Shown: positions 53,738 to 62,707 of the stretch, piece after piece
How the letters are laid out: each line of letters begins with the position of its first letter
Position numbering within the stretch: the first letter of the stretch is position 1
Source: CBDIDH01 sp965277595
GTDB taxonomy: Bacteria > Planctomycetota > Planctomycetia > Isosphaerales > Isosphaeraceae
DNA: 64,000 nt
Direction of reading: 5' to 3'
NCBI GenBank assembly: GCA_965277595.1
Contig: CBDIDH010000002.1
Span: forward strand, 4,712,001 to 4,776,000
Notes under the pieces: model-generated
The model's database searches: none
Seen by the model: the letters and a program-made list of their open reading frames with translations, nothing else
What the model was told of the DNA's origin: nothing
Position numbers and translations under genes: made by a program

Positions 53738-55191
53738 GGGGTGCGCCAATGGATTTTGGCGGTCAGTTGGGAGACGTCCGATAAAGGTCCCAATGGTTAC
53801 TGCACGTAAGACAACACACCTGGGCCATGTCGTTGACATTCCCGACATCCCAAAGGGCACCGGTCTGCTTGAGGCGTTTGCCGATCAGGTTTTTGGCCGC
53901 GCCTTCGACCATCCCGCTGCCGATCGATTGCCCGGTGGAGAGGCGATGGCAGTAGTTGAGATGTTCGGTGTGGGTGGCGAAATAGCTCGTCAGTTCATCC
54001 AGCGTCGCGCGGCCGTCCGGGCTGTTGTCTGTCTCCAGCGTTTGGCCCAGGTGGTCGCAGAGGCCGACCCAGCCATCGAACAACAGCCGCCCGCGGCCCC
54101 GGTCTAGCCACTCGGTCGCCGCGGTCCCTTCTCCGAACCGGCGTTTGGCGGCGGCGGCGATGTGCTCGGCGGCGTGGTAAATATCGAGAACCTGGTGACA
54201 GCCGCCGAACTGGCGCGACGCGGCGTTCCAAATCCATTCGGCGCCGTCGCCCAGAACCGTGATCTTGGTCAGGTCCCCGATCGCCAGCCGGGCCCCCATT
54301 GGCTTCATCGCGGGGCAAAATCGTCGATGGCTTCGATGGCGGCGCACGCGACTCGCGTCGTCGGGGCGGGAAGGTGGCGTTCGTCCCATTGCGCGGGCGT
54401 GGCCGGTTCGCCACGCTCGCGGCGGGCGAAGATGCCGATCTTCATGTCGCGCCCGCCCCCGATCGTGTTGACCTTGGCGGCGTCGGCCTGGAACTCGACA
54501 TCCCCGGCGGCTTCGGTGAAGACCTTGGCGATCGTCGGCGAGTTCGCCCGAAACGCGGCAATGCGTGTCGACTCCGACTCGCACGCCTGGCGGATCCGCT
54601 CGTCGCTGACCCTCCAACCGCGGCACTCGTTCAGCAGAGACTCGGCAACGGCGAAGGAATTGCGGCCCCCGAGCAGGCAGATCAGTCGCGTCGCCTGTCG
54701 GGTGAGATATCCTTCCAGGCCGAGAATCCGGTCGACAAAGTAGCTCCCCAACCCACAGACCCGGCAGGCGAAATCGACGCGCCAGATGACAACCGCGTCC
54801 AGCGCGGTCATCACCGTTTTGGGCGAGTTCCCCGTGTGCCGCCCCGCCGCGCCACACGGGCAAGTTCGGGCGGCGCCCCCTTTTTTTCGAGGGATTCCGC
54901 CCGAGATTGGAGTGTCGACTCCAGGATCCTTCTCAAGAAATCTCGGCCCTTGCCCAGCAACAAGGACTCACAACGGTCAATGACCTGTCCTTGGGGAGCG
55001 GAATCGGCGGCCAACTCCAGTTCCTTGGGCAGCACGAACGCTTGCTCGACGATCAGACGCTGCACCGGGGTGAGAAAAATCGAGATCGGAAGGGAGCATG
55101 GGTGCGACATCCGTGAGGCATGATTTTTATGTACCAAGACCCGCTTTATAACCGCCTGCGAGGCAGGATGCCAGAATCCATTGGCGCACCC
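53738..55191 (-). mobile_element. ISKra4-family element, copy 1, with 8-bp TSD
   Basis: 1.45 kb. The inverted ends GGGTGCGCCAATGGATTTTG (from 53739) and the inverse from 55191 match with one substitution over about 22 bp. The direct repeat GACATGCG lies at 53730-53737 and 55192-55199. One extra G separates the left duplication from the repeat. The transposase is split over three frames. Confidence 0.85.
53763..55110 (-). pseudogene. ISKra4-type transposase in three frames
   Basis: Segment 1 (ATG 55110 to 54811): FLTPVQRLIVEQAFVLPKEL. Segment 2 (54814 to 54305): VDFACRVCGLGSYFVDRILG, GGRNSFAVAESLLNECRGWR, IDDFAPR then stop. Segment 3: TKITVLGDGAEWIWNAASRQ, VLDIYHAAEHIAAAAKRRFG, SIGSGMVEGAAKNLIGKRLK. 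Segments 1 and 2 overlap by ATGA and could be coupled. The 2-to-3 junction is a plain frameshift within the catalytic core, so the enzyme is probably dead. Confidence 0.82.
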
Positions 55192-55229
55192 GACATGCGC
55201 CCATTCTTCTGGAAAATCCGCTGAAAACC

Positions 55230-55259
55230 TTGCCCTTGCGACCCCAATTCCGGTACAAT
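55230..55259 (+). promoter_or_regulatory. candidate promoter of tRNA-Leu
   Basis: TTGCCC (55230-55235) and TACAAT (55254-55259), 18-bp spacing, about 70 bp upstream of the tRNA. The -10 is close to consensus. Confidence 0.4.
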
Positions 55260-55330
55260 CTGTCCTTGGAAGCATCGAAGACCGCGGAATTTCTCAGTTG
55301 TAACACCTTTCCAACGCATCCAAGGTCCAA

Positions 55331-55417
55331 GCCGAAGTGGCGGAATTGGCAGACGCGCTAGGTTCAGGTCCTAGTGGGCTAACCATGCCCGTGGAGGTTC
55401 AAGTCCTCTCTTCGGCA
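55331..55417 (+). tRNA. tRNA-Leu(CAG)
   Basis: 87 nt, class II with a long variable arm. The acceptor GCCGAAG pairs with CTTCGGC, discriminator A. The D arm contains GGCAGACGC. The anticodon stem is CTAGG/CCTAG with loop TTCAGGT, anticodon CAG. The variable arm is TGGGCTAACCATGCCCGT and the T arm GAGGTTCAAGTCCTC. CCA is not encoded. It adjoins an integrase, so its 3' end is the likely attachment site. Confidence 0.96.
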
Positions 55418-55425
55418 CTTGTGGG

Positions 55426-55466
55426 AAAAGGACTTAGGGCAAACCGCCCTAAGTCCTTTTCTTTTT
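55426..55466 (+). terminator. strong intrinsic terminator after tRNA-Leu
   Basis: A perfect 15-bp stem AAAAGGACTTAGGGC/GCCCTAAGTCCTTTT (55426-55440 and 55446-55460), loop AAACC, then CTTTTT. It begins 9 bp after the tRNA and separates it from the integrase. Confidence 0.93.
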
Positions 55467-55545
55467 CCCCATCGCATTTTGGGGAAATTTTGGGGAAAAT
55501 GCTTCCCTGACATTGAGGCCGCGTTGCCCTTCCCGGAGGCAACCG

Positions 55546-56793
55546 ATGGCGTCCCTTGAGAAGCGGAACGAGATTTACAGGATCGTCTTCATGTACGGCG
55601 GGAAGCGCCACGGCTTCTCGCTGGGAACCGGCGACCGCCGCGAGGCCGATAGCCTCTCCGGGGGAGTCGAGAAGGTTCTCATGCGCCTTGAGCAGAAGCT
55701 GCTCAAGCTCCCGCCCGGCGTGGACATCGTCGATTTCGTCCGAAACGACGGGAATCTCGAAGCGGCCGAGCCATCGCCCGCCGTCGAGCCGATCACGTTC
55801 GTGAAATTCCGCGATCGCTACCTCGCCACGCACGAAAGCGGGTCGATGGAGACCAACAGCCTGGGCACGGTCCGCATCCACCTTGGGCACTTCGCAAAAA
55901 CGCTCGGCGAGCGGTTCCCGATGGCAACGCTCTCCGCGTCGGATCTCCAGAGCCACATCGACCGCCGTTCGGCCATGAAGGGTGCCCGAGGCAAACGACT
56001 GAGCCCGACCACCGTCAAGAAGGAATTGGCCACTCTTCGGGCCGCCTGGAATTGGGCCGTCCACATGGGACTCGTCGCGGGTGTTTTCCCCAACCGGGGG
56101 TTGGTTTTCCCCAAGACCGAGGAAAAACCGCCCTTCATGACCGGGCAAGAGGTCGAGCGACGTATCCAGGCCGGGAGTCTCACCGATAAGCAGCAGGCGG
56201 AACTCTGGAACGCCCTGTTCCTTACCCTGCCCGAAATCGATGAACTCCTGGCCCACGTCCGCTCGGTCGCCCGACAGCCCTGGGTTTACCCCATGATCAT
56301 GTTCGCCGCGCACACCGGCGCGCGCCGGTCTGAACTGATTAGGGCACAACTGGCCGACGTCGATTTTGAGGGCGGGACGATTCTCATTCGCGAAAAGAAG
56401 CGGGCAAGAGGGCAACGCACGACTCGCCGGGTGCCCCTCACCTCCCGGCTGCGTGAAGTGCTCAAGGAGTGGCTGGAACGCCATCCGGGAGGTCCGTCGC
56501 TCTTCGGCCAGGCCCCGGCCGTGGTCCGGAGCAAAACGAAGAAGCCGATCTCAGCACCGCTCACTCGCGACGAGGCTCATGATCATTTCAAGCGAACGCT
56601 GGCCGATTCCAAATGGAAGGTGATCAGAGGCTGGCACGTCCTCCGTCACAGCTTCGCGAGCAACTGCGCCGCCAAGGGCGTGGACCAGCGGCTGATCGAT
56701 AGTTGGCTAGGACACACGACCGAGATCAGGAAGCGCTATGTTCACCTAATTCCCAGCAATGAGAGCCAGGCACTTGGCGGTGTGTTCGGATAA
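55546..56793 (+). CDS. int: tyrosine recombinase/integrase
   Basis: 415 residues. An N-terminal arm-binding part is followed by a SAM-like core-binding domain (FRDRYLATHESGSMETNSLG to AAWNWAVHMGLV). The catalytic domain has Arg in FAAHTGARRSELIRA, HVLRHSFAS (His-x-x-Arg), and LGHTTEIRKRYVHL with the Tyr nucleophile. ATG 55546 follows GGAGG. It reads away from tRNA-Leu, the usual position of an integrase that targets the tRNA 3' end. Confidence 0.93.
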   Translation: MASLEKRNEIYRIVFMYGGKRHGFSLGTGDRREADSLSGGVEKVLMRLEQKLLKLPPGVDIVDFVRNDGNLEAAEPSPAVEPITFVKFRDRYLATHESGSMETNSLGTVRIHLGHFAKTLGERFPMATLSASDLQSHIDRRSAMKGARGKRLSPTTVKKELATLRAAWNWAVHMGLVAGVFPNRGLVFPKTEEKPPFMTGQEVERRIQAGSLTDKQQAELWNALFLTLPEIDELLAHVRSVARQPWVYPMIMFAAHTGARRSELIRAQLADVDFEGGTILIREKKRARGQRTTRRVPLTSRLREVLKEWLERHPGGPSLFGQAPAVVRSKTKKPISAPLTRDEAHDHFKRTLADSKWKVIRGWHVLRHSFASNCAAKGVDQRLIDSWLGHTTEIRKRYVHLIPSNESQALGGVFG

Positions 56794-57245
56794 TCGAGAT
56801 AGGAGTGATGGTCATCGAAGGAAGCGGAAACGGAGGAGCGGATTCGACCTTACCTGATAAGGTCGATCCGCTGATTCGGCCGGCTGATCCTTACAAATGC
56901 ATGGGCGGAATGGTAACAGGCCGGATTTAACGATCAAATTCGTTGCCAAGGATTATTTTTATGAGGGCTTTTCTACGCCGATTGCGAGTTAGTGCGACTG
57001 CTGCCCGCTGAAAAAATCGGGCTGCGACTTGTGCTGTTCGTGCGAATTAACGGTAGCGTTGTCATCGAAGCGCCGATCGAGGGGCGTCACCGGCATTCCC
57101 TCTATCACCGGATCGGGCCTCATCGGCTGCCGTGGGTCTGGGAACATCCCTCACCGCACAATTCGCCGATGAAACCGCAACGCTGATTAGCCGGATCACC
57201 TTGCGGCAGGTGGAACGATGACGATGAAAAAGAGAATCAGATCGC
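56794..57245. other. spacer of 452 bp with one hairpin
   Basis: No gene supported. A perfect 8-bp stem CGACCTTA/TAAGGTCG with a 5-base loop lies at 56845-56865, 52 bp after the integrase stop. It lacks a T-run, so it may be a recombination or regulatory site. Confidence 0.45.
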
Positions 57246-57671
57246 TTAGCCTACGGGCTTTCCCTCGTATTGACCCTTATCTCCTAAACGCTTCGCAATT
57301 ACAAAATGTTCATGACTTCTAGTAGCTAACTCTTCTAGAGAACCCCCGTTTTTCAGGTAATCTACAATTTCCTTGAATTCATCTCGTTTGGATATGGAGG
57401 CTTTCAGTCTGTCATCCACTATTTTATCTCTTTCTTTTTCGTGAAGATTCGCCAACTTTAACATGTCTGGCTGGTCTAGCACCTCAAATAGCCATTCGGC
57501 CTCCTTTTCCGATGGCCTATAGTTCAATTGATACATATCCTCTGCTCTTCGCTGCAACTGAGCATTTGCTACGGCTTTCTCAAGTCGCTGGGTTTCCCGA
57601 TTTACAGCTTCCCAACTAACTTCATTTACTATTCCTTCTTGTTTATTGATAGCATCACGAAAACTTGACAT
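57246..57671 (-). CDS. low-GC island gene of unknown function
   Basis: 141 residues, highly charged and helical (EAVNRETQRLEKAVANAQLQ, LHEKERDKIVDDRLKASISK), with YRPSEKEAEWLFEVLDQPD in the middle. Its GC content is far below the rest of the window, so it is probably recently acquired. AAGGAG lies 7-12 bp before ATG 57671. No family recognised. Confidence 0.75.
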   Translation of the reverse strand: MSSFRDAINKQEGIVNEVSWEAVNRETQRLEKAVANAQLQRRAEDMYQLNYRPSEKEAEWLFEVLDQPDMLKLANLHEKERDKIVDDRLKASISKRDEFKEIVDYLKNGGSLEELATRSHEHFVIAKRLGDKGQYEGKPVG

Positions 57672-57901
57672 GGCAAACTCCTTTTATGAAAATTTCAAGT
57701 TATTAACTTTACAACAGTGAAGGCGAAGATTTCGCCCTGATCCGGTGAATGATGTCATTAATCGATCATTCATTTTTACATAATATCACATTATAAATTT
57801 ATAATTATTAAACATTTGTGAAAATAATAAATTAATTATTGTGTATTGAATAACAATGGATTAAGAAAACTTAGTCAATAATCATTATCCGGCTGCTCGA
57901 C
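57672..57901. other. AT-rich spacer of 230 bp
   Basis: About three quarters A+T, with ATAATATCACATTATAAATT and similar stretches, the most AT-rich part of the window. Likely promoter or foreign regulatory DNA. No gene seen. Confidence 0.5.
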
Positions 57902-58112
57902 TTACAGTTCCTCGCTGCAATCGCCGCACTTCGGCCGGGCGTCGGGCTTGGTCCATGCGTTCAGGCCGCATGCCGGGCAGGTGTATATAGTCTTGCTGGC
58001 GGCTTTCTTCTTACGGATGGCGGCTTCGCCCTTGCCTGCCCGGTCGTGGTACAGAAACGCGGAGTCGGTGACTAGGTAGTCGGAACTTGCCCTCTCGATG
58101 GCTTGGTGCCTC
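57902..58112 (-). pseudogene. zinc-ribbon C-terminal remnant (SprT-like)
   Basis: The minus-strand frame ends KKKAASKTIYTCPACGLNAW, TKPDARPKCGDCSEEL, stop (57902-57904). The two CxxC pairs with NAW and KPD between them match the C-terminal ribbon of SprT-like proteins found on mobile elements. There is no start codon and a stop lies upstream, so only the tail remains. The HExxH protease part is not seen nearby. Confidence 0.55.
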
Positions 58113-58283
58113 CCAGGTGCTTTTCAAGGTCAACCATCCGCCCGCAACTGCAAAAGGACGCTGAATCCGCCTTTATAGCGGCGTCAGGTTGCAACCCTCC
58201 TGGCCCGCTTGCTCTTCGGGTGCCAATGGCATGCGGTGACGCCAGTCTTTGCCAGTTTGACGGATTGACACTTTCGTGAAGTG

Positions 58284-58769
58284 TCACCGCATCTCGGCGA
58301 GACGCCGGTAGAAGGCCCGCTCCGACTTGCCGGTCCGCTCCATCCAAACCCGGACACGCTCATCCCGGCAGGGATGATTCTGGACGATCTCCTGAACGAT
58401 TGCGTGTTCCTCGTCCTTCCGAGCCTCCCTTGATACCGGTTGTTCGGGGAAATGCCTGACGGCGACCAGGTGCTGCTCGATCGACGCTGTAATCAGGTCA
58501 CGCCAATCCGATTCAGCCTCGCCGTCCTTCCATTGCTGGTAGTCTGGAAAAGCCTTGTTGACCAGTAAACGCAGGTCAAATGGGCAAGCAAGCCTCAGCA
58601 TCTCCCCGATCAGGTAGTGAGTGACGGTGTGAGCGGATTCGGGGTTGATCTCCGGGTTGCCGGAACCGGAGGGCCAGCCACGGTCGGCGATGTCGAGCAT
58701 CAGGGCACCGAGTTGGGCATCCGTCGGGTCGTAATTAAGGGTGTGGACCCGGCTCTTGAAGGCCCCGAG
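58284..58769 (-). pseudogene. 3' part of a gene split by an ISKra4-type element
   Basis: 162 codons. It includes GAFKSRVHTLNYDPTDAQLG, ESAHTVTHYLIGEMLRLACP and a C-terminal HTH-like end RVWMERTGKSERAFYRRLAE. The 5' part lies on the other side of the insertion at 60177-60356. Removing the element plus one copy of a GAG duplication restores an in-frame product (NDFFDL then GAFKSR). No known family; the C-terminus suggests DNA binding. Confidence 0.75.
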
Positions 58770-60176
58770 GGGTTTGATCGAGGAATGATGTAGACGCAAT
58801 CCCCGTACTTGCGATAACTTCCAGCCTTCACCCGAGGGACTGGAACTATGGACGCCACGATCATCGCCCGCACCCCGACCTCGTTCACCCTCCAGGTCGA
58901 GGTCCCCTACAATGACTCCATGCTCGACTTCGAGGAGGCGCTCCAACACCGACTCAACGAAGCCGGGGTGGTCGCCACCGTCGAGGGGCTGAAGCAGTTC
59001 GACACTGACGGCTTGCCCATCACCGTCGGCCCGGTCAAGTTCACCACCAAAGGCCAGGTCGAGAAGGATTACCAAACCCCCTACGGCGTCGCCAACGTCG
59101 CACGCCACGTCTACCAGAGCCCCGAGGGCGGCCCGACCTACTGCCCGCTCGACCGGGACGCCCGGATCGTCGTCACGTCCACACCCCGGTTCGCCAAGGT
59201 CCTTTCGCACAAGTACGCCGAGTTCAGCTCACCTCGTGCCCAGGTCGACCTCCGAGAGAACCACGGCCGGGCGATCTCCCGCTGCCTGATCCAGGACGTG
59301 GCTGATGCGGTGGCGGCGGCGGCATTGGCCAAGGAGGAGGACTGGAGCTATGCCCTGCCGAAGTTCGATGAGCCCCCCGTCACGGTGGCGGTCAGCCTGG
59401 ACGGGACCTGCCTGTTGATGGGCGAGAGCGGGTGGCGGGAGACGATGGTCGGCACGCTGAGCTTCCATGACCGGGAAGGCGAGCGGCAGCACACGGTCTA
59501 CCTGGCGGCGACGCCCGAGTATGGCAAGGCGAAGTTCCTGGGGCGGTTGGAGGCGGAGATCGGCCATGCGAAGGCGAAGTGCCCTGAGGCCCACTACGTG
59601 GGGATCGCCGACGGGGCGAAAGGGAACTGGGACTTCCTGGGGCGGCACACCGACGTGCAGGTGACCGACTTCTGGCATGCCGCTGAGTACCTGGGAAAGG
59701 CGGCGGTGGTGTTGTACCGGGGCCAGCCCCAGACCCGCAAGGCGTGGCTCGACGATGCCTGTCACCGGTTGAAACACGAACCGGGCGGGGCCGAGTGGGT
59801 GCTGAAGCGGTTGCGGTCGTTGGCCCGGGAACGCCCCTGGGCCAAGGATGACGAGGATGTCCAGAAAGCGATCACCTACTTCGCCAACCAGTCGGGAGCG
59901 GGCCGTATGGACTACCCCAGCCGGGTGGAGGCAAACGAGCCGATCGGCAGCGGAGTGACGGAGGCGGCGTGTAAGGTGATCGTCAAGCAGCGGCTCTGCG
60001 GGTCGGGGATGAAGTGGACGGAGGAGGGGGCGGCGGTGGTGCTGAGCCTGCGGGCGCTGAGCTACACACCGGAGCGGTGGAGTCAATTCTGGTCGAAGGT
60101 CGATCGCTGGGGGTTCCCGGTCGCCGCCTGAGTGACGACGCCCGGCTTGGGCTTACATCAATCTTCGATCAAACCC
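58770..60176 (+). mobile_element. ISKra4-type element, copy 2, with 3-bp TSD
   Basis: 1407 bp. The ends GGGTTTGATCGA (from 58770) and the inverse ending at 60176 continue imperfectly for about 24 bp. GAG lies outside both ends (58767-58769 and 60177-60179). It carries one intact transposase gene. Its host gene is restored by removing 1410 bp, a multiple of three. Confidence 0.85.
58848..60131 (+). CDS. ISKra4-family transposase
   Basis: 427 residues, uninterrupted. It has VAVSLDGTCLLMGESGWRET (first Asp), YVGIADGAKGNWDFLGRHTD (second Asp), DFWHAAEYLGKAAVVLYRG, and the C-terminal ANEPIGSGVTEAACKVIVKQ with the Glu. These match the ISKra4 DDE arrangement also seen, broken, at 53763-55110. It looks functional. 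Confidence 0.9.
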   Translation: MDATIIARTPTSFTLQVEVPYNDSMLDFEEALQHRLNEAGVVATVEGLKQFDTDGLPITVGPVKFTTKGQVEKDYQTPYGVANVARHVYQSPEGGPTYCPLDRDARIVVTSTPRFAKVLSHKYAEFSSPRAQVDLRENHGRAISRCLIQDVADAVAAAALAKEEDWSYALPKFDEPPVTVAVSLDGTCLLMGESGWRETMVGTLSFHDREGERQHTVYLAATPEYGKAKFLGRLEAEIGHAKAKCPEAHYVGIADGAKGNWDFLGRHTDVQVTDFWHAAEYLGKAAVVLYRGQPQTRKAWLDDACHRLKHEPGGAEWVLKRLRSLARERPWAKDDEDVQKAITYFANQSGAGRMDYPSRVEANEPIGSGVTEAACKVIVKQRLCGSGMKWTEEGAAVVLSLRALSYTPERWSQFWSKVDRWGFPVAA

Positions 60177-60356
60177 GAGGTCGAAGAAATCATTTAGCCG
60201 GTCGTGAACGGGTCGGAGGGCGATTACGTGCATGATGGGACAAGGCATCTCGCCGAAAATCAAGCCGATGTCGATCGATTCGGTTTGCCACCACACATGC
60301 ATCGATGCGCCAAAATGGTGACCCTTGAAGTTCGCCAGTTTTTTCCGCATGCCCAT
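60177..60356 (-). pseudogene. 5' part of the split gene
   Basis: From ATG 60356 (AAGGCGG upstream): KKLANFKGHHFGASMHVWWQ, then ESIDIGLIFGEMPC and RPVHDRLNDFFDL up to the insertion. It continues in frame at 58769. Divergent from the DUF6884-like gene, 61 bp apart. Confidence 0.7.
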
Positions 60357-60417
60357 TGCCGCCTTGAAGATAGGTTTGTAGTCTGTCAGGTTGGCTTTAC
60401 AACTCCCGAGAGATTGC

Positions 60418-60882
60418 ATGCATAGACTCTTGGTGATGTCTTGTTCACAATGTAAAGCTCTTGAAGCTGGTCCGATCCCTGCCATAGATCGTTACGATGG
60501 TCCGGCCTTTCGCGTCCTGCGGAAATATCGTCGCGAGGTTCTGGACCCGTCTCTCACCGTCCTCATCCTCTCGGCCAAGTATGGTCTGATCGAGGCAGAT
60601 CAGCAGATTTCCTACTACGATCTCCGTCTTACCCGAACGTCGGCCTCAGCCATGAGGTCGAGAGTACTTGAAAGGGCGAGGCACTTTCTTGACTCAAATG
60701 ACTGGAAAACAATCGGTCTATGCGCAGGCAGGGAATATCAAGTTGCCCTAGAAGGCTTGTCCTCCCTCGTGCCAAACGGCGTTCCATTCGACCTGATCCA
60801 AGGTGGCTTAGGCCCTCGACTCACCAGGCTACGAGACTGGCTACGGCGATCTACACTGAAGGAAGGGGGCAATCCGAAATGA
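60418..60882 (+). CDS. DUF6884-like (YaaA/ArcS-related) protein
   Basis: 154 residues. The N-terminus RLLVMSCSQCKALEAGPIPA and IDRYDGPAFRVLRKYRREV, then VLILSAKYGLIEADQQISYY with an Asp after it, match the DUF6884 pattern: a small Rossmann-like domain with a Cys-Ser motif and a Tyr-Gly loop. Related domains occur in YaaA and in archaeosine synthase. ATG 60418. The next gene, 81 bp on, is TGT-like. Both in one direction suggest a shared role in modified-base chemistry; this is inference. Confidence 0.7.
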   Translation: MHRLLVMSCSQCKALEAGPIPAIDRYDGPAFRVLRKYRREVLDPSLTVLILSAKYGLIEADQQISYYDLRLTRTSASAMRSRVLERARHFLDSNDWKTIGLCAGREYQVALEGLSSLVPNGVPFDLIQGGLGPRLTRLRDWLRRSTLKEGGNPK

Positions 60883-60963
60883 AAAAATCGAACACTATCA
60901 CGCTATTATAATAATTAAAGAACATCATATTATCATAAATATGCGACAGCAAGGAGATCGAGT

Positions 60964-61512
60964 GTGATCATCGTGGCCGGACTGAGTCTGAAAAATCTGC
61001 ACCCACGGGTTTGGGACTCTGATTCGGAGTTTTTCATCCCAGCATTGTCGGCAGTAATGGTCTCTTACGCCGAGTTTCACCAGATGCCAGCGCGACGCAC
61101 GGCGGCGATGAGACTGGGGCTTCGCAACTACCTAGGAATTCCCGATAAGACTTCGATTTATCTCGACAATGGAGCTTTCTACTTCGGAAATCAGGATGCG
61201 ACGGCACCTTTCCACGAATACGAGGAATTCGTCGAAGCGGCCAAGCCCGATTGGAAGCCAATACCTCAGGATTACATACCCTTTCCCACCATGTCTCGTC
61301 AAAAGCAGCGCGGCTGCTTCGACAAGACGATGAGGGTTAATCTCGATTATCAGCATAACGGCTACGTACCCGTTGTCCACATAGGCGCTCATCTGCTGCA
61401 ATACACGGCAAGAGTAACCGCCGACAAAAAGCTATCCCGAAAGCCATGGATCGCCTTAGTGGTTCATCCGGCAATTGCCCTGATTCCTGGCACGGCGGCG
61501 ATTCCCGGCTGA
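60964..61512 (+). pseudogene. TGT/DpdA-like protein truncated by IS630
   Basis: GTG 60964 follows AAGGAG. The native part (to 61458, 165 residues) reads FIPALSAVMVSYAEFHQMPA, SIYLDNGAFYFGNQDA, then YEEFVEAAKPDWKPIPQDYI and GYVPVVHIGAHLLQY. The LDNGAF motif, the PDW-IPQD strand and VPVVH strand are the pattern of tRNA-guanine-transglycosylase paralogues such as DpdA, which insert 7-deazaguanines into DNA. The IS630 insertion replaces everything after WIAL, which in the family continues with a Gly-rich catalytic loop. The remaining 18 codons are IS sequence. Confidence 0.65.
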
Positions 61513-62676
61513 CGGCGAGCCCGATGACGTCGCCGCCGCCCCCACACAAACGGATGACGATGCTTGTTCCAGTAGGCCGTCGCCGCCGCGACCGCCTGGA
61601 CGATCTCCTCCCATGTCTCGAACCGCCGACCCTTCAACGCCAGCGACCGCGGCACCTTCCACCACGGCTCGATCAGGTTGAGATACGCCGCGTACTTCGG
61701 CTGGAACACGAACTCCCAACGCGGATGAGCCAGGCTGAACAGCAGCACATCGGGGGCACGGTGCGCGTTCAGGTTGTCGACCACCGCGTAGACCCGCTCG
61801 CACTCCGCGGGCAGCCAGGCGTCGGCTTTCTCCAGGAAGTCCACCCAGCTGGCCGTGGTCCGGCCACCGTAGGGGGCCGTGAACACCTCACCCGTCGCGG
61901 GACGGAATGCCCCAAAGATGTAGCCCTTGCCCCGCCGACCGTAGTCCGCCTCCTGCCTGGCCCGCCCGGCGGGCTTGGGTTGCCCCCGCTCGTCCGTGCC
62001 GGGATCGGCATGAACCAGTCGCGACCCACGGAAGCTCTTGGCCGACTCCGGCCCCATCTCATCCAGGCAGACGACTACCGAGCCGTCGGGCGGGGCCGTG
62101 TAGAGTTCGGTGATGACCCCCTTTTTTCGGCGAAGTCGGGATCAACCCGCTCGCCGAACCACGTCTCCTGTTGGCGCCAGCGAAGGCCCTCCTCGACGAG
62201 GATCTCGCTGATGCGACTCCGCTTCATGGCCAGGGCCTTCTGCTCGCCGAGGTACACCTGGAGGCGGTCCATCGTCCAGCAGGCGAAGGGAAGGCCCAGC
62301 GACTGCGGGTCGGTCAAGGCGGTGGCGATGACCTCGGCCCGCTGCTCGGCGGAGTAGGTCGGTGGCCGGCCGGAGCGGCGGAGTTCTTCGAGGCCCGCGA
62401 GGCCGTGATCGTTGAAACGGCGGATCCAGGCATAGACGGTGGGCCGCGAGCATCCCTGCTCCGCTGCGATGACGGGAGCGGACTGCCCCTTGGCGGCGGC
62501 CTGGATGATCCGAGCGCGTTCGACCGATCGAACCGGGGCGGTACGCGACTGGATGAGGGCGGCGATCGCCTTGTCTTCTTCGGGGGTCATGGGACGCAGA
62601 TAGACGCGGGCGGCCATGGTGCAACTCCCAAGCGGTTGCCTCCATGCACCTGCAAATCACCTGCCGGATGAACCAC
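61459..62676 (-). mobile_element. IS630-family insertion sequence
   Basis: 1218 bp. The inverted ends GTGGTTCATCCGGCA start at 61459 and the inverse ends at 62676. TTA is present at both junctions (61456-61458, 62677-62679), in keeping with the TA preference of IS630/Tc1. Its transposase is in two frames. Confidence 0.88.
61464..62617 (-). CDS. IS630 transposase in two overlapping frames
   Basis: The N-terminal frame (ATG 62617 to 62075) has an HTH: VIAAEQGCSRPTVYAWIRRF and GRPPTYSAEQRAEVIA. At an A6G5 run (near 62120-62130) the product must shift -1 to read VITELYTAPPDGSVVVCLDE (first Asp), YAVVDNLNAHRAPDVL (second Asp) and YAAYLNLIEPWWKVPR (Glu). Such a shift at a homopolymer run is known as a programmed event in IS630 elements, so it may still be functional. 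Confidence 0.82.
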
Positions 62677-62707
62677 TTAGGAACGGGACGTAATTAACTT
62701 CCCGATT

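Noticed and set aside
58818..59210. N-terminal extension of the minus-strand split gene into the ISKra4 element
   Set aside because: That part is antisense of the transposase; the true 5' end lies beyond the element at 60356.
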